From: Phycisphaera sp.
GTDB lineage: Bacteria > Planctomycetota > Phycisphaerae > Phycisphaerales > UBA1924
Length of the DNA stretch: 64,000 nt
Assembly: GCA_020639255.1 (NCBI GenBank)
Contig: JACKGZ010000008.1
Location: forward strand, 62,001 to 126,000
Reading direction: 5' to 3'
Shown: positions 1-8,335 of the stretch, in pieces
How positions within the stretch are numbered: position 1 is the first letter of the stretch
Layout: each line of letters starts with the position of its first letter
Made by a program: the position numbers and the translations under genes
Notes under the pieces: generated by a model
Database searches by the model: none
Seen by the model: the letters and a program-made list of their open reading frames with translations, nothing else
What the model was told of the DNA's origin: nothing

Positions 1-15
1 GTTGGACGCGGACAT
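1..15 (-). CDS. Start of a riboswitch-controlled gene, cut by the window edge
   Basis: Only the first five codons (M-S-A-S-N) lie in the window. The ATG is at 15-13 on the minus strand, with a GAGGAG-like Shine-Dalgarno sequence seven bases upstream. The gene lies directly below a SAM-class riboswitch, so it probably belongs to methionine or SAM metabolism (for example homoserine acylation, sulfhydrylation or methionine transport). That is inference from the regulator alone, because the protein itself cannot be read. Confidence 0.6.
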
Positions 16-16
16 A

Positions 17-33
17 CCGTGAACTCCTCACGG
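17..33 (-). promoter_or_regulatory. Hairpin presenting the ribosome binding site
   Basis: On the minus strand CCGTGA, loop GGAGT, TCACGG forms a perfect six-pair hairpin whose five-base loop is the Shine-Dalgarno core. It ends one base before the ATG at 15. It could be the translational output stage of the riboswitch upstream, or it could simply present the ribosome binding site in an open loop. The hairpin is seen in the sequence; its role is inferred. Confidence 0.5.
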
Positions 34-111
34 CATCAGTCGGGCCAGCTTGAAGCGGGGACCGCACCGACCATCGGTGCATTTTGCTGAGAAACCCGCA
101 GGTTCTCGGCC

Positions 112-208
112 GCATCGCTCCCCCGCCGGGGGCTGGCCTCGGCACCGCGACCTGTCAGAACAGGCTCGGTTGCCGCCCGGGAGAAGGCCTCCCCGGGTCT
201 CTTGATGC
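112..208 (-). promoter_or_regulatory. SAM-I/IV clan riboswitch aptamer
   Basis: Read on the minus strand, the hallmark core of S-adenosylmethionine riboswitches appears in order. P1 is GCATC (208-204) pairing with GATGC (116-112). AUCAAGAG lies at 206-199. P2 is CCCGGG (197-192) with CCCGGG (181-176), and its loop contains GGCC (189-186). GGCAACC is at 174-168. P3 is CCTGT/ACAGG (164-151). GGUGCC is at 146-141, then a second GGCC in J3/4 (138-135), able to pair with the P2 loop as the usual pseudoknot. P4 is CCCCC/GGGGG (132-120). P2 is short and lacks an obvious kink-turn, more like SAM-IV or the SAM-I/IV variants than classical SAM-I. I see no U-tract terminator between the aptamer and the start codon, so control is probably translational. 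Confidence 0.85.
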
Positions 209-215
209 TGGAGGG

Positions 216-243
216 AATGTAGCAGGCCGTGAACACGTGTCAA
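216..243 (-). promoter_or_regulatory. Sigma-70 type promoter for the riboswitch transcript
   Basis: On the minus strand TTGACA (243-238) is followed after 16 bases by TACATT (221-216). Transcription would start about 7-8 bases further on, near 209-208, which is the first base of riboswitch helix P1. The fit between the predicted start and the aptamer boundary supports both calls. Confidence 0.7.
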
Positions 244-425
244 GCCGGCCACGCACATTGCACACATTCCGTCACGGCAAGCCGTTCTTCTTGCGGACCA
301 ATCTCGCCTTCACAGCCACTACACACAAATCGACAGCCTTTCGCTCGTGGTGTTGATTTGGTACCACCTCGGCCGCCCTATGTGGTAGCCAATATTAATT
401 CAGGATCTGTCTGCTCGTGCGTCAG
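244..425. other. Non-coding gap between the protease gene and the riboswitch promoter
   Basis: No credible coding frame or structured RNA is seen here. It lies downstream of the minus-strand protease gene. An imperfect inverted repeat around 360-392 (TACCAC/GTGGTA arms) is the only candidate for that gene's 3' end signal, and it has no U-tract. Confidence 0.4.
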
Positions 426-2957
426 CTAGCACCCAGAATTGTAGCTGGCTATCCAAGCGGCAAAGTCACCACTGTCGAGACCACCATTCTCATTGCAATC
501 GGCCTTCATGCTCCCGCTATTGTAAGCGGCAATCCAACTCGTGAAGTCATCATCATCGACGATGCCGTCGCGATTCACATCTCCTGTGCAAGCGCGGTAA
601 TACGTGGTAATACGGACGTCATCGAGCATGGCCTCGAGCAGTTCGTCACCGCCGTTGTCGGTGCCATTATTGTCGATCACTCGGATGCGGACCTGGAATT
701 CGTCCGTGTACTCGTCATCCGACGCATCGATCTCGAACTCTCGGTAAATCCAGCCACAAGAGTTATAATATCGGACTGGATCTTCGATTGTTCTCCACGC
801 TGAGCCGTCGCCAGTAATATCAACACTGATACTTGTAGATCCGTCGCTCTGCTCTCCAAACCACCGCCAATACGACACCTTCGCTTTTGTGGCAGTGCCG
901 CCGGGCGGGGTGAGATCGAACACCGGGGAGTACAACACTGTGCCAGCCGGGCTCGAAGTGGGTGCATCCACATCGCTTGTGAATGGATCGCCACTGGTTA
1001 CGGCCATGCCTGTCACAAAGCAGTACGTGCCCCCGTGCGCATCGCCATCCTGCGCAACCGAGGCATCCGGATCACCACGCTCCCACGCTCCGGAAACGCC
1101 AGTGTCCGTGATCACGGTCCAGCCATCCGAGCCGCTCTCAAACCCGGTCTCGTGAACGAGCACCTCTTCATCGAGTTCAACGATGAATGGTTCGCGGTCC
1201 TCTGAAGCCAGATCGATTGGAAGTGTCTTAGTGAGAACCTGTGTCGGTATCGCCTCGAAAGATGACTCCAGATATAGCTCGAGTCTGCTCGCCGCCATGG
1301 GTGCAACCACAACCGCTTCGCGTACTCCGTTCATGTCCGGCGAACCGAATGTGACTTCAGCATAAGAAGTTCCCGTGTCCGGCTTGACAAAGAGACGCAG
1401 CGGGTCGATTCCTGTCACCGCTGAAGATTCTCGCATGTCGATCTTCGCACGGACCGTGAAGTCACAACCTCGCCCGATCGACTCGGGGATCGGATCGACA
1501 AGTTCGATGTCCGGGAAGAGGTACGGCGTCTCCATAGCAGCGCCAATATCAAGCGTGCCAACAGCAGAAGTACGATCACCTAAAGTAGATATCGGTTGAA
1601 AATGGGTCGACGCTCGGCTCGCTGTATCTATGAGGTGCTTTCGAATATCCGCCGCGTCCCAATATGTCGTCGTCAGCACATCATCCTTGTATGACTGCAG
1701 CAAAGCCGCGGCGCCTGCCATGTGTGCTGTGGCCGATGAAGTACTTCCAAAAGCTACATTCTGCACACATTCTGAATATCCATTTGTTGCCGGACTATTC
1801 GTGGCAATAATCGTTGTGACATTCATCAGACCTGGCGCGAGAAGGTCCACGCCATCGCTGGCCCACGTGCTACTCCCGTTCGGGAGCAGATCACCGACGC
1901 ATATTAAGTTGGGAAGATCAACAGCTCTGGAGGGAAAGATCGTTTCTGCGGAATTACCCGCGGCAAATACAAAGAGATGATCCGGGTATGAAACCGAAGC
2001 GGCAGCTAAATACTCAAGAACACTGTTTGGCTCACCAAATACCGTTCCGAAAGCATTGTACGAAATCCGGGGGCTGTCGGCTGGATTCAGCCCAGTCAGA
2101 ATGTAGTCCCAAGCTTCGATCGCCAATGCAGTGCTTGATCCTGGGCTGACAACATCGTCATAAGGGAATATCACCACCGGTAGAAGCCGCACCTCCCAGT
2201 TGATCCCGGCAATCCCGAGTTCGTTGTTGGCTTCGGCTCCGATCACTCCCGCCGCGCGAGTGCCGTGACCCGGATGCGGTTGTACATCCGATGTATCGTT
2301 GGTATTGCTCGCAAAGTTCCATCCATAGTAATCATCAACTAAATTATTCGGATCTCCATTGTCTGACGAATCGATGGAATCTCCCGAATTGAACCAACGG
2401 CTTGCAACTAAGTCTTCGTGATAGTCACTCTGTATGCTGATGCCGGTGTCCACTAGCGCGACAGTATTCGTGCTGCTGCCGGTGTAGATTTCCCAGGCAG
2501 CGCACACATTTATGTCGGCGACTCCATCAACACTAGGTACATCGGGACATGCAGTGGTGGGTAGGCCATAGTTCAGCAACCCCCACTGTTCATCAAACAG
2601 CGGATCATCCGTAGGGCAGGCCGTGCCTTGCGAGCAGAGTTGCAGTCTATACGACGGTTCCGCGTAGAGCACCGACGGCTCGCGCGCAAAGGCCTCCATC
2701 GCCTGGCCGATGGGGCAGTCGATCTCGTAGATCACAAGCCCGGGCAGCACCTTGCTCTCGTGGCGGACCCTGGCCCCGGATTTCTCGATGGCCTCGATCG
2801 GGTGTGCGGACCGAGGCGCGAGGTTTGGATCGAAGCGAACAATCAGGAGCCCCGGATCGATGATGTCGTTCAGATCCTGTGCCTTTGATTGTGCGAGACA
2901 TGCGGTTGTCGCAAGGCACAAAGCTGTTCCAGCGACGCGAACAAGTGAACGCTGCAT
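426..2957 (-). CDS. Secreted subtilisin-like (S8) serine protease with dockerin-like tail
   Basis: Predicted extracellular endopeptidase. The chosen ATG at 2957 has an AAAGGAG Shine-Dalgarno sequence eight bases upstream and opens a signal peptide (MQRSLVRVAGTALCLATTACLAQ). The upstream in-frame ATG at 3023 would put 22 extra residues in front of it. A propeptide-like region follows. The catalytic triad is visible: Asp about residue 170 (ALVDTGI), His about 231 (HPGHGT) and Ser about 407 (STSSATAHMAG). The oxyanion Asn is about 335 (FAAGNS). The C-terminal half contains a beta-sandwich, perhaps MAM- or concanavalin-like (FESGSDGWTVITDTG...), and ends with two calcium-loop repeats (DVNRDGIVDDDDF, DCNENGGLDSGDF) and a terminal GC. 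This is the dockerin-like surface tail shared by several proteins in this window. The protease family is certain; substrate and cell-surface partner are unknown. Confidence 0.9.
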   Translation of the reverse strand: MQRSLVRVAGTALCLATTACLAQSKAQDLNDIIDPGLLIVRFDPNLAPRSAHPIEAIEKSGARVRHESKVLPGLVIYEIDCPIGQAMEAFAREPSVLYAEPSYRLQLCSQGTACPTDDPLFDEQWGLLNYGLPTTACPDVPSVDGVADINVCAAWEIYTGSSTNTVALVDTGISIQSDYHEDLVASRWFNSGDSIDSSDNGDPNNLVDDYYGWNFASNTNDTSDVQPHPGHGTRAAGVIGAEANNELGIAGINWEVRLLPVVIFPYDDVVSPGSSTALAIEAWDYILTGLNPADSPRISYNAFGTVFGEPNSVLEYLAAASVSYPDHLFVFAAGNSAETIFPSRAVDLPNLICVGDLLPNGSSTWASDGVDLLAPGLMNVTTIIATNSPATNGYSECVQNVAFGSTSSATAHMAGAAALLQSYKDDVLTTTYWDAADIRKHLIDTASRASTHFQPISTLGDRTSAVGTLDIGAAMETPYLFPDIELVDPIPESIGRGCDFTVRAKIDMRESSAVTGIDPLRLFVKPDTGTSYAEVTFGSPDMNGVREAVVVAPMAASRLELYLESSFEAIPTQVLTKTLPIDLASEDREPFIVELDEEVLVHETGFESGSDGWTVITDTGVSGAWERGDPDASVAQDGDAHGGTYCFVTGMAVTSGDPFTSDVDAPTSSPAGTVLYSPVFDLTPPGGTATKAKVSYWRWFGEQSDGSTSISVDITGDGSAWRTIEDPVRYYNSCGWIYREFEIDASDDEYTDEFQVRIRVIDNNGTDNGGDELLEAMLDDVRITTYYRACTGDVNRDGIVDDDDFTSWIAAYNSGSMKADCNENGGLDSGDFAAWIASYNSGC

Positions 2958-3275
2958 GTGACATGCTCCTTTGGTTGCTCGACACTCAATCCCTGATGGT
3001 CTTTGTACCACATCAGTATGCATTGGATTGTGAAGTCATGCTTAACCAATCACAACTCGCGGCTCGAACAGCCTTTAGAAATCGCGAGACTTCACCTCGT
3101 CACGCCCGAGCTCGTGAGAAGGCGCTGCTCACGCTGGCATTATAGAGTCATTGATATATTATTATTTCTTACTAGATTGGACAATAACACCGCGCACTCC
3201 GAGGCTATTTCATTCTGGATTGCCGCAGTTTGGAGTGGTTTTGCTTCAGGCTTTACTGCGCGTTCGAATGCGCGA
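2958..3275 (-). promoter_or_regulatory. AT-rich leader and candidate promoter of the protease gene
   Basis: This 318-base gap has no convincing gene. It is much more AT-rich than its neighbours around 3140-3190. A perfect TATAAT lies at 3144-3139 on the minus strand, without a good -35 box but with an A/T-rich stretch upstream that could act as an UP element. If used, it would give a 5' leader of about 180 bases for the protease gene. Confidence 0.4.
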
Positions 3276-5594
3276 TCAGCAGCCCGCATTGTAATTGGCG
3301 ACCCACGCCGAGAAATCGGCCGGTGTGCAGGCGCCGTCGCCGTTCTGGTCGCACTGCGGCGCCATCGCGTTGAAGGCCGCGACCCACGCCGAGAAGTCGG
3401 CGGGCGTGACGGCTCCGTCGCCGTTGGTGTCGGCCAGGCACGGGTCGTCGCAGAAGTTCGCGGGGATCTGCACCGCGAGCACCGCGTCGACGAAGCCCGG
3501 CTGGATGAGCTCGGCCAGCCCGAGCGCGCCCATCGAGACATCGGGCAGGCCAGCGGAGTTGGGCGTGTAGTTCGGATCGATCGCGGACCTGCGGTACAGC
3601 ATGCTCGCGCCGCTGGCGAAACTCGCCCTGGCGCCCTGGCGGTAGGCGTTGTACGCGGCCCACGCGGGCTCGTGCTCGCCCGTTGCGCCCAAGGCCATGA
3701 GCGCCGTGAGCGTCGTGACATCGCCCGGGTGGTTGCTCAGGCTGTCGGCGTTGTAGCCGCCCCACTCGGGCTTGGTCGTGCCCGCCGAGAACACCGTGAA
3801 GAGCCTCGGCCCGTTCTCGTCGGTCCACGCGGCGTGGCTCACGAGCACGTTGCGGACGTGCGTCATCCAGCTTGCGTTGTTGCGGAAGGGCTCTTGCAGG
3901 AGCAGCGAGTACGCCGTGATGAACACCGGCAGATACCCTCCCGGCGATTCACCGGTGACGGGCCGACCGAGCACGAAGGTCGCGGTGGGCCAGAGATTGC
4001 GGTTGATCCACCTGGTCCATGCGTTCTGCGAGACGCCGCCGCCGAAAGCGTTGGCCTGCTCGACGAAGACGAGCCCCTCAGTGAAGGCCGGGTTCCACGC
4101 CGAATGGTCCGCGCCGCCCGCGCCGAGCGATTTGAGATAGACCTCGTCGTTGTTGGCGCGGAAGTAGGCGTCCCAGTTGGAGACGCCGCAGACGATCGCC
4201 TGCGCCGCCTCGCGGATCTCGGCATCGTTCGGGTAGTACGCGCGCGCCCTGATCGCGGCGGCGACGATCTTCATCGTGCTGTACGTCGCAAACTCGGCGC
4301 CCCAGCCGCCCTGTGTCGAGCCGGTGTTCGGATCGATCCAGTGCGTGAAGAACCCGTCGGCCGAGCGCGCGGGCGCGGGGCCGGGCAGTCGGCCCGCGTA
4401 GCGCATCAGGACCTCGCGGATCATCGGCTGCGCCTGGGCGTCGCCGGTGAGCTCGTCGCTGGCCAGCAGCGTGAGAATCACCCAGCATGCGCCGTCGGGC
4501 GTGGCGGGGTGGAAGCGCGACGCGCCGAGCGTGACGTCGGCGTCGATCACCCAGCCCGCGGGCTCGCCGTCGGGCGAGATCAGACCCTTGGCGAAGGTCA
4601 CCTGCTGCGCGAACTCGTCGTCGAGCCACGCCTCGTACGTTAATCTCGGGTCGGCGCCCTCGCGGATGGTCAACGCTTCGCTCGGCGCGCCGACGAGCAG
4701 CGCACCCGTCGCTGTACTTGCGAGGTCTCTCGCGTCCTGCGCGAGCGTGGCGTACGGGCTTGGCGTGAAGAACGTGAACCCTCGCACGAGCGAAGCGCCC
4801 GCGAATCGCACCTGTGTGCCGCTGATTTCGTCCGTCAGCAGGTACAGCCCGTCGCCCGCGCCGAAGTGCGACGAGTACGCGATCGCCCGCACACCCGTGA
4901 TCGGTATCACAAGCTCCAGCGTCGGCGGCTGCTGCGTGATCGGTGCGCGGTACAGGCCCGTCGTACCCGTCGCAAACAGAAGTCCGCCCGCCTGATCGAC
5001 GGCGAGCCCGCGGATGACCGAGAGATCGGTCAGCGCCGTGGACCATGTGACCGAGGAAGTCGACTGGTTGCGCGTCGCGCTCAGGCCGTAGAGATTTCCG
5101 AACGCGTTCGAGACGTACAGCGTGCCCCTGTGGTGCAACGCGGCCAGGTGCTTGGGCGTTGCTTCGTCCGTCGCCAGTTCAAGCCTCGCAAAGCGGACGA
5201 GCGCGTTCTCGTAGCGGTCGTAGAGCAGCACGACATCCGAGGCCAGTCCGTCGCCCGGCAGCGAGGCGTCGGCGACGGCGATGTAGAGCCGGCGCCCCGA
5301 ATCCGAGAACGCCAGCGCGACCGGGCCGTCATACGAGCCGTCGAGAGTCATCCAGGGCGCCAGCGCCGCGATCTCGGCGCGTGTGATCGTGCGGAGTGTC
5401 TGGCCCGAGGCGTCGCGGACCACGACGGTGTCGGTCGACGCGTCGGCGAAGGCGCTGAAGCCACCGAGCCGGGCGCTGGCGACGCTGTCTGTGCGCGCGA
5501 GCCCGGGCACACCCGACACAATCGGCTGGGCCGAAGCGCCGAGCGCGGTCGCGAGCATGCACAAAAGCGAACAGAAGCGGAGGGAAAGATGCAC
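3276..5594 (-). CDS. Secreted glycoamylase-like protein with dockerin-like tail
   Basis: I take the GTG at 5594 as start. It opens a signal peptide (VHLSLRFCSLLCMLATALGASA) and has a GGAG sequence 11 bases upstream. The longer frame from 5675 adds a Cys/Arg-rich stretch with no SD. The N-terminal ~270 residues look like a beta-propeller (repeated short segments such as LAVDQAGGLLFATGTTGLYRA). The central ~350 residues resemble the helical barrel of glycoamylase-like families: DGFFTHWIDPNTGSTQGGW followed by AEFATYSTMKIVAAAI, and later HPGDVTTLTALMALG. The C-terminus carries two calcium-loop repeats (ADTNGDGAVTPADF, DQNGDGACTPADF) ending in GC. Likely an exported polysaccharide-active or binding protein. 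The family assignment of the middle domain is moderate. Confidence 0.65.
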   Translation of the reverse strand: MHLSLRFCSLLCMLATALGASAQPIVSGVPGLARTDSVASARLGGFSAFADASTDTVVVRDASGQTLRTITRAEIAALAPWMTLDGSYDGPVALAFSDSGRRLYIAVADASLPGDGLASDVVLLYDRYENALVRFARLELATDEATPKHLAALHHRGTLYVSNAFGNLYGLSATRNQSTSSVTWSTALTDLSVIRGLAVDQAGGLLFATGTTGLYRAPITQQPPTLELVIPITGVRAIAYSSHFGAGDGLYLLTDEISGTQVRFAGASLVRGFTFFTPSPYATLAQDARDLASTATGALLVGAPSEALTIREGADPRLTYEAWLDDEFAQQVTFAKGLISPDGEPAGWVIDADVTLGASRFHPATPDGACWVILTLLASDELTGDAQAQPMIREVLMRYAGRLPGPAPARSADGFFTHWIDPNTGSTQGGWGAEFATYSTMKIVAAAIRARAYYPNDAEIREAAQAIVCGVSNWDAYFRANNDEVYLKSLGAGGADHSAWNPAFTEGLVFVEQANAFGGGVSQNAWTRWINRNLWPTATFVLGRPVTGESPGGYLPVFITAYSLLLQEPFRNNASWMTHVRNVLVSHAAWTDENGPRLFTVFSAGTTKPEWGGYNADSLSNHPGDVTTLTALMALGATGEHEPAWAAYNAYRQGARASFASGASMLYRRSAIDPNYTPNSAGLPDVSMGALGLAELIQPGFVDAVLAVQIPANFCDDPCLADTNGDGAVTPADFSAWVAAFNAMAPQCDQNGDGACTPADFSAWVANYNAGC

Positions 5595-5720
5595 GCGTGA
5601 GTACTCCGGCGTTCTCCGAGCCGGCGATGGATGAGAACGCTTACAGCATCCTACACGCACATCGCACCGGCACAAAGCAACTCCCGATGACGCACAGATA
5701 CCGGACCCTTGAAGTCGGAA

Positions 5721-6995
5721 TCACTCCACCTCGCGCACCGAAACCACCTGCCGGCTGGTGAACCGCATCTCCTGCTCGATCGGACCGACCACCACCGTAA
5801 AGAGAATCGGGTCCGAATCGGGCTCGGAGGTCAGTCGGCCTCGGAGTGTGCGCCCGTCGGCAAGGTCGATCACGTGCGTCACCTCGGGCGCCGGAGCCGA
5901 GTCATCGACGGCCTGGTCTTCGCGGTCGAGTCGCTCGGCCTGACGCTCCTTGTAGTCGTCGTACGAAACCACGCGGAGTGTGACGGGCGTGCTGCGCCAG
6001 GTGATCGTGTGCTCCCACGGGCCGTAGGTCCGCGCACGCTTGACAAAGCCGGAGCCGTCGCTGGGCTCGGTGACACGCGTCACCGAACGCGTGCGATCGG
6101 AGTTGAACGTGTGGTTCCGCAGCGACGCACGACCCTGCTCGACGGCGCAGGCGAGCTCGGCCGGCCTGGCGCGGATGTCCTCGTAGTACAGCGGGACGTA
6201 AAGCGGCAATGGCGAACGATCCCAATACTCGCGGCGGCTCTCGGCCGTCTTGCTCAGAGGCCAGAGCACGCACGACTGCTCGAGCACGCCGCCGGCGAAT
6301 CGCGCGCCGGTGCGATGCACAGCGATCCGCTGCGAAACCTGGGCGTGGTCTTTCTCGACGTACCCGATCAGCCAGTGGTCGGTCTGCTGGATCACACGGA
6401 ACGAGTACGTCTCGATCGAATCCAGCTTGGAACCAAGGAGCACGAACGCCGCCGTGGTCTCGGGCTGGGGCCGGATCGGGAGCTCGTACAGCGGGGGGAG
6501 CGACGAGAAATCGAAGACCGTGTCGTCTTCCTGGGCGTACTGCTTGTCGTCGGGGTTGTAGCTGATCGAGCCGTCGGCGTAGCGCACGGCGATCGGGCCT
6601 TGCGGGGCCAGGCTGTCGTACTCGCGTTCGAGTCGCTCGCGGGCGCCGCCGCTGACGGTGCGGATCCGGTCTTCGAGCTCACGCAGCGCCATCGCGCGGT
6701 AGACGTCGATCACGTCGCCGTTGGGCATGACCAGGTATCGATCGGCGTTCTTCTCGAGCGAGGCGACCTGCGATCGGGGCACACGCTCGAGGATCTCGGG
6801 GCAGTCGAGCGCGGGCTTGCCGAGCTTTGGTTGCCCCGCCAGGATCTGCCCCTCGCGGTCGAGCTCTTCGACCTGCGAAACCGGGAGATCGTCGCGGCCG
6901 GAGTACTGCGACAGGGCCGCGGGTGCGAAACCGATAGTCGCGGCGACCGATGCGATTCGGAGCGTTGACTTCAGAACCATGAGAGTCGGCATCAT
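5721..6995 (-). CDS. Secreted protein of unknown function
   Basis: The start at 6995 has a strong GGAGGT eight bases upstream and leads into a signal peptide ending near PAALSQ. The remaining ~395 residues are soluble with no repeats or membrane segments. I recognise no catalytic motif. The C-terminal part alternates short strands (VTHVIDLADGRTLRGRLTSEPDSD, QEMRFTSRQVVSVREVE) and may be a small beta-barrel. The gene sits just upstream of the glycoamylase-like gene on the same strand (126 bases apart) and downstream of the XylR-like regulator, but no function follows from that. Confidence 0.6.
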   Translation of the reverse strand: MMPTLMVLKSTLRIASVAATIGFAPAALSQYSGRDDLPVSQVEELDREGQILAGQPKLGKPALDCPEILERVPRSQVASLEKNADRYLVMPNGDVIDVYRAMALRELEDRIRTVSGGARERLEREYDSLAPQGPIAVRYADGSISYNPDDKQYAQEDDTVFDFSSLPPLYELPIRPQPETTAAFVLLGSKLDSIETYSFRVIQQTDHWLIGYVEKDHAQVSQRIAVHRTGARFAGGVLEQSCVLWPLSKTAESRREYWDRSPLPLYVPLYYEDIRARPAELACAVEQGRASLRNHTFNSDRTRSVTRVTEPSDGSGFVKRARTYGPWEHTITWRSTPVTLRVVSYDDYKERQAERLDREDQAVDDSAPAPEVTHVIDLADGRTLRGRLTSEPDSDPILFTVVVGPIEQEMRFTSRQVVSVREVE

Positions 6996-7062
6996 GCGTG
7001 CGCACCTCCAGCATCAGCTTAGACGCTGCCAAAGGTCCGTGGTTCACCGAAAGTCCTGACGA

Positions 7063-8259
7063 TCAGACGGCTGCCGAGCCCGACTTTCTTCGGAATTCCG
7101 AGGGTGACAGGCTCGTGTACCGCTCGAAGAGCCGGTGCAGGTTCCGCGCCGAGCCGAGCCCGACGTCGCCGGCGACCCGGTCGAGCGTCCAATCGGTGTC
7201 CGTCAGCAGCCTGCGGATCGCCTCGTACCGCACGCGCTGGATCTCGTCGGAGATCGAGCGCCGCAGGTGCGTCCGGAACGCCCGCTTGAGCCCGCTGCCC
7301 GAGAGCCGGCTCTGCGCGACCACATCGCTGGCGGTGATGTTCCGGGCGTAATTCTCGGCGATGAACCGCGCCGCCTGCGCCACGTCCGGGTGCGAGATCG
7401 CCAGCACGTCGGTGCTCTGGCGTGTGACCACATCGCGTGGCGGGATGAGTTCGAGCGTCGAGGTGCGAGGTGCCGACGCGCCGGATTCGATAAGCGCACT
7501 GAGCCGGGCAGCGGCGAGGCTGCCCCACTGCTCGAAGTCGAGCGACACGCTTGTCAGGGGCACAGACAGGTGCTCGCAGATGAGCTCGTTGTCGTCAACG
7601 CCCATGACTGCGACGTCCTCTGGCACGCGCAGGCCGGCGCGCTCGCACGCGCGGATCACACGTGATCCCCACTCGTCGTTGAAGCACAGCACGCCCACGG
7701 GCTCGCCGATCGCGAGCAGGCTCGCGCCGAGTTCACGCTCGGCGTGCTCCCAGTCTTCGCCCGGATCGCCCGGCTTCATCGTGGTGACGTTCTCGGGGCC
7801 GAAGCCCTCGTCGGCGAGCGCCGCGATGAAGCCCTCGCGTCGACGCCGCGCGGGCGGCTGGTCGAGTCCGGGGTACCACACAAAGCGCCGAAAGCCCCGC
7901 TCGATGAAGTGAGCCGCCGCGAGAGCGCCGATCGCGCCCGGGTCGAACTCGATCGCGGGCAGCCCTTCTTCGGGACCGAAGACGGACATGTCGATCGCCG
8001 GGCACCCGAGCCCGAGCACGAAGTCGCGGATCTCTTCGTCGAGCGACGAGCAGCCGAGCTTGGTGATGACGCCGTCGCCCTTCCAGCCCCAGGCCATCTC
8101 GGTTGAGTTGGCCATGCGTGCGTCGACGCGCCAGCCGTGGGCCTTGGCGAACTTGGAAATCCCGAGGTGCACCCGGTGGTCGTACCACGACATGGCCAGC
8201 AGGATCGATCGCCCGGGGCGTGGCGTGGAGGTGTCCGAGATGTCACATTCGGTGTTCAT
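7063..8259 (-). CDS. XylR-like transcriptional regulator (sugar-binding plus AraC-type HTH)
   Basis: About 398 residues. Residues ~15-285 form a LacI-type periplasmic-binding fold (ILLAMSWYDHRVHLGISKFAKAHGW, then GVLCFNDEWGSRVIRACERAGLRVPEDVAVMGVDDNELIC). Residues ~290-390 form an AraC double helix-turn-helix (NITASDVVAQSRLSGSGLKRAFRTHLRRSISDEIQRVRY, then VAGDVGLGSARNLHRLFERYTSLSPSEFR). This layout is that of XylR, which binds a sugar and then direct repeats at target promoters. The start at 8259 is the first ATG that keeps the conserved N-terminus; its SD is weak (GGGAG at some distance). It is divergent from the operon at 8336 and probably controls it. The effector is unknown. Confidence 0.88.
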   Translation of the reverse strand: MNTECDISDTSTPRPGRSILLAMSWYDHRVHLGISKFAKAHGWRVDARMANSTEMAWGWKGDGVITKLGCSSLDEEIRDFVLGLGCPAIDMSVFGPEEGLPAIEFDPGAIGALAAAHFIERGFRRFVWYPGLDQPPARRRREGFIAALADEGFGPENVTTMKPGDPGEDWEHAERELGASLLAIGEPVGVLCFNDEWGSRVIRACERAGLRVPEDVAVMGVDDNELICEHLSVPLTSVSLDFEQWGSLAAARLSALIESGASAPRTSTLELIPPRDVVTRQSTDVLAISHPDVAQAARFIAENYARNITASDVVAQSRLSGSGLKRAFRTHLRRSISDEIQRVRYEAIRRLLTDTDWTLDRVAGDVGLGSARNLHRLFERYTSLSPSEFRRKSGSAAV

Positions 8260-8335
8260 GCTGGCATTTCCGACACTCCCGACAGTCTGTACATTAGAGT
8301 GGTACCGGGCAAGCGGCTTCGGAGGGAATCGGGCC
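8260..8335. promoter_or_regulatory. Divergent promoter region with CCGACA direct repeats
   Basis: This gap separates the XylR-like gene from the plus-strand operon. Two direct CCGACA repeats lie at 8270-8275 and 8279-8284, just upstream of a plausible plus-strand -10 box TACATT (8290-8295), so they overlap the -35 position. AraC-type domains usually bind direct repeats at the -35 edge, so this is a candidate operator. The downstream gene has a clear SD, GGAGGG at 8321-8326. Confidence 0.45.

Noticed and set aside
3003..4643. Long open frame on the plus strand opposite the glycoamylase-like gene
   Set aside because: Arg/Val/Ala-rich composition without domains. It is antisense to a gene with signal peptide, SD and dockerin tail, and is a GC-rich codon shadow.
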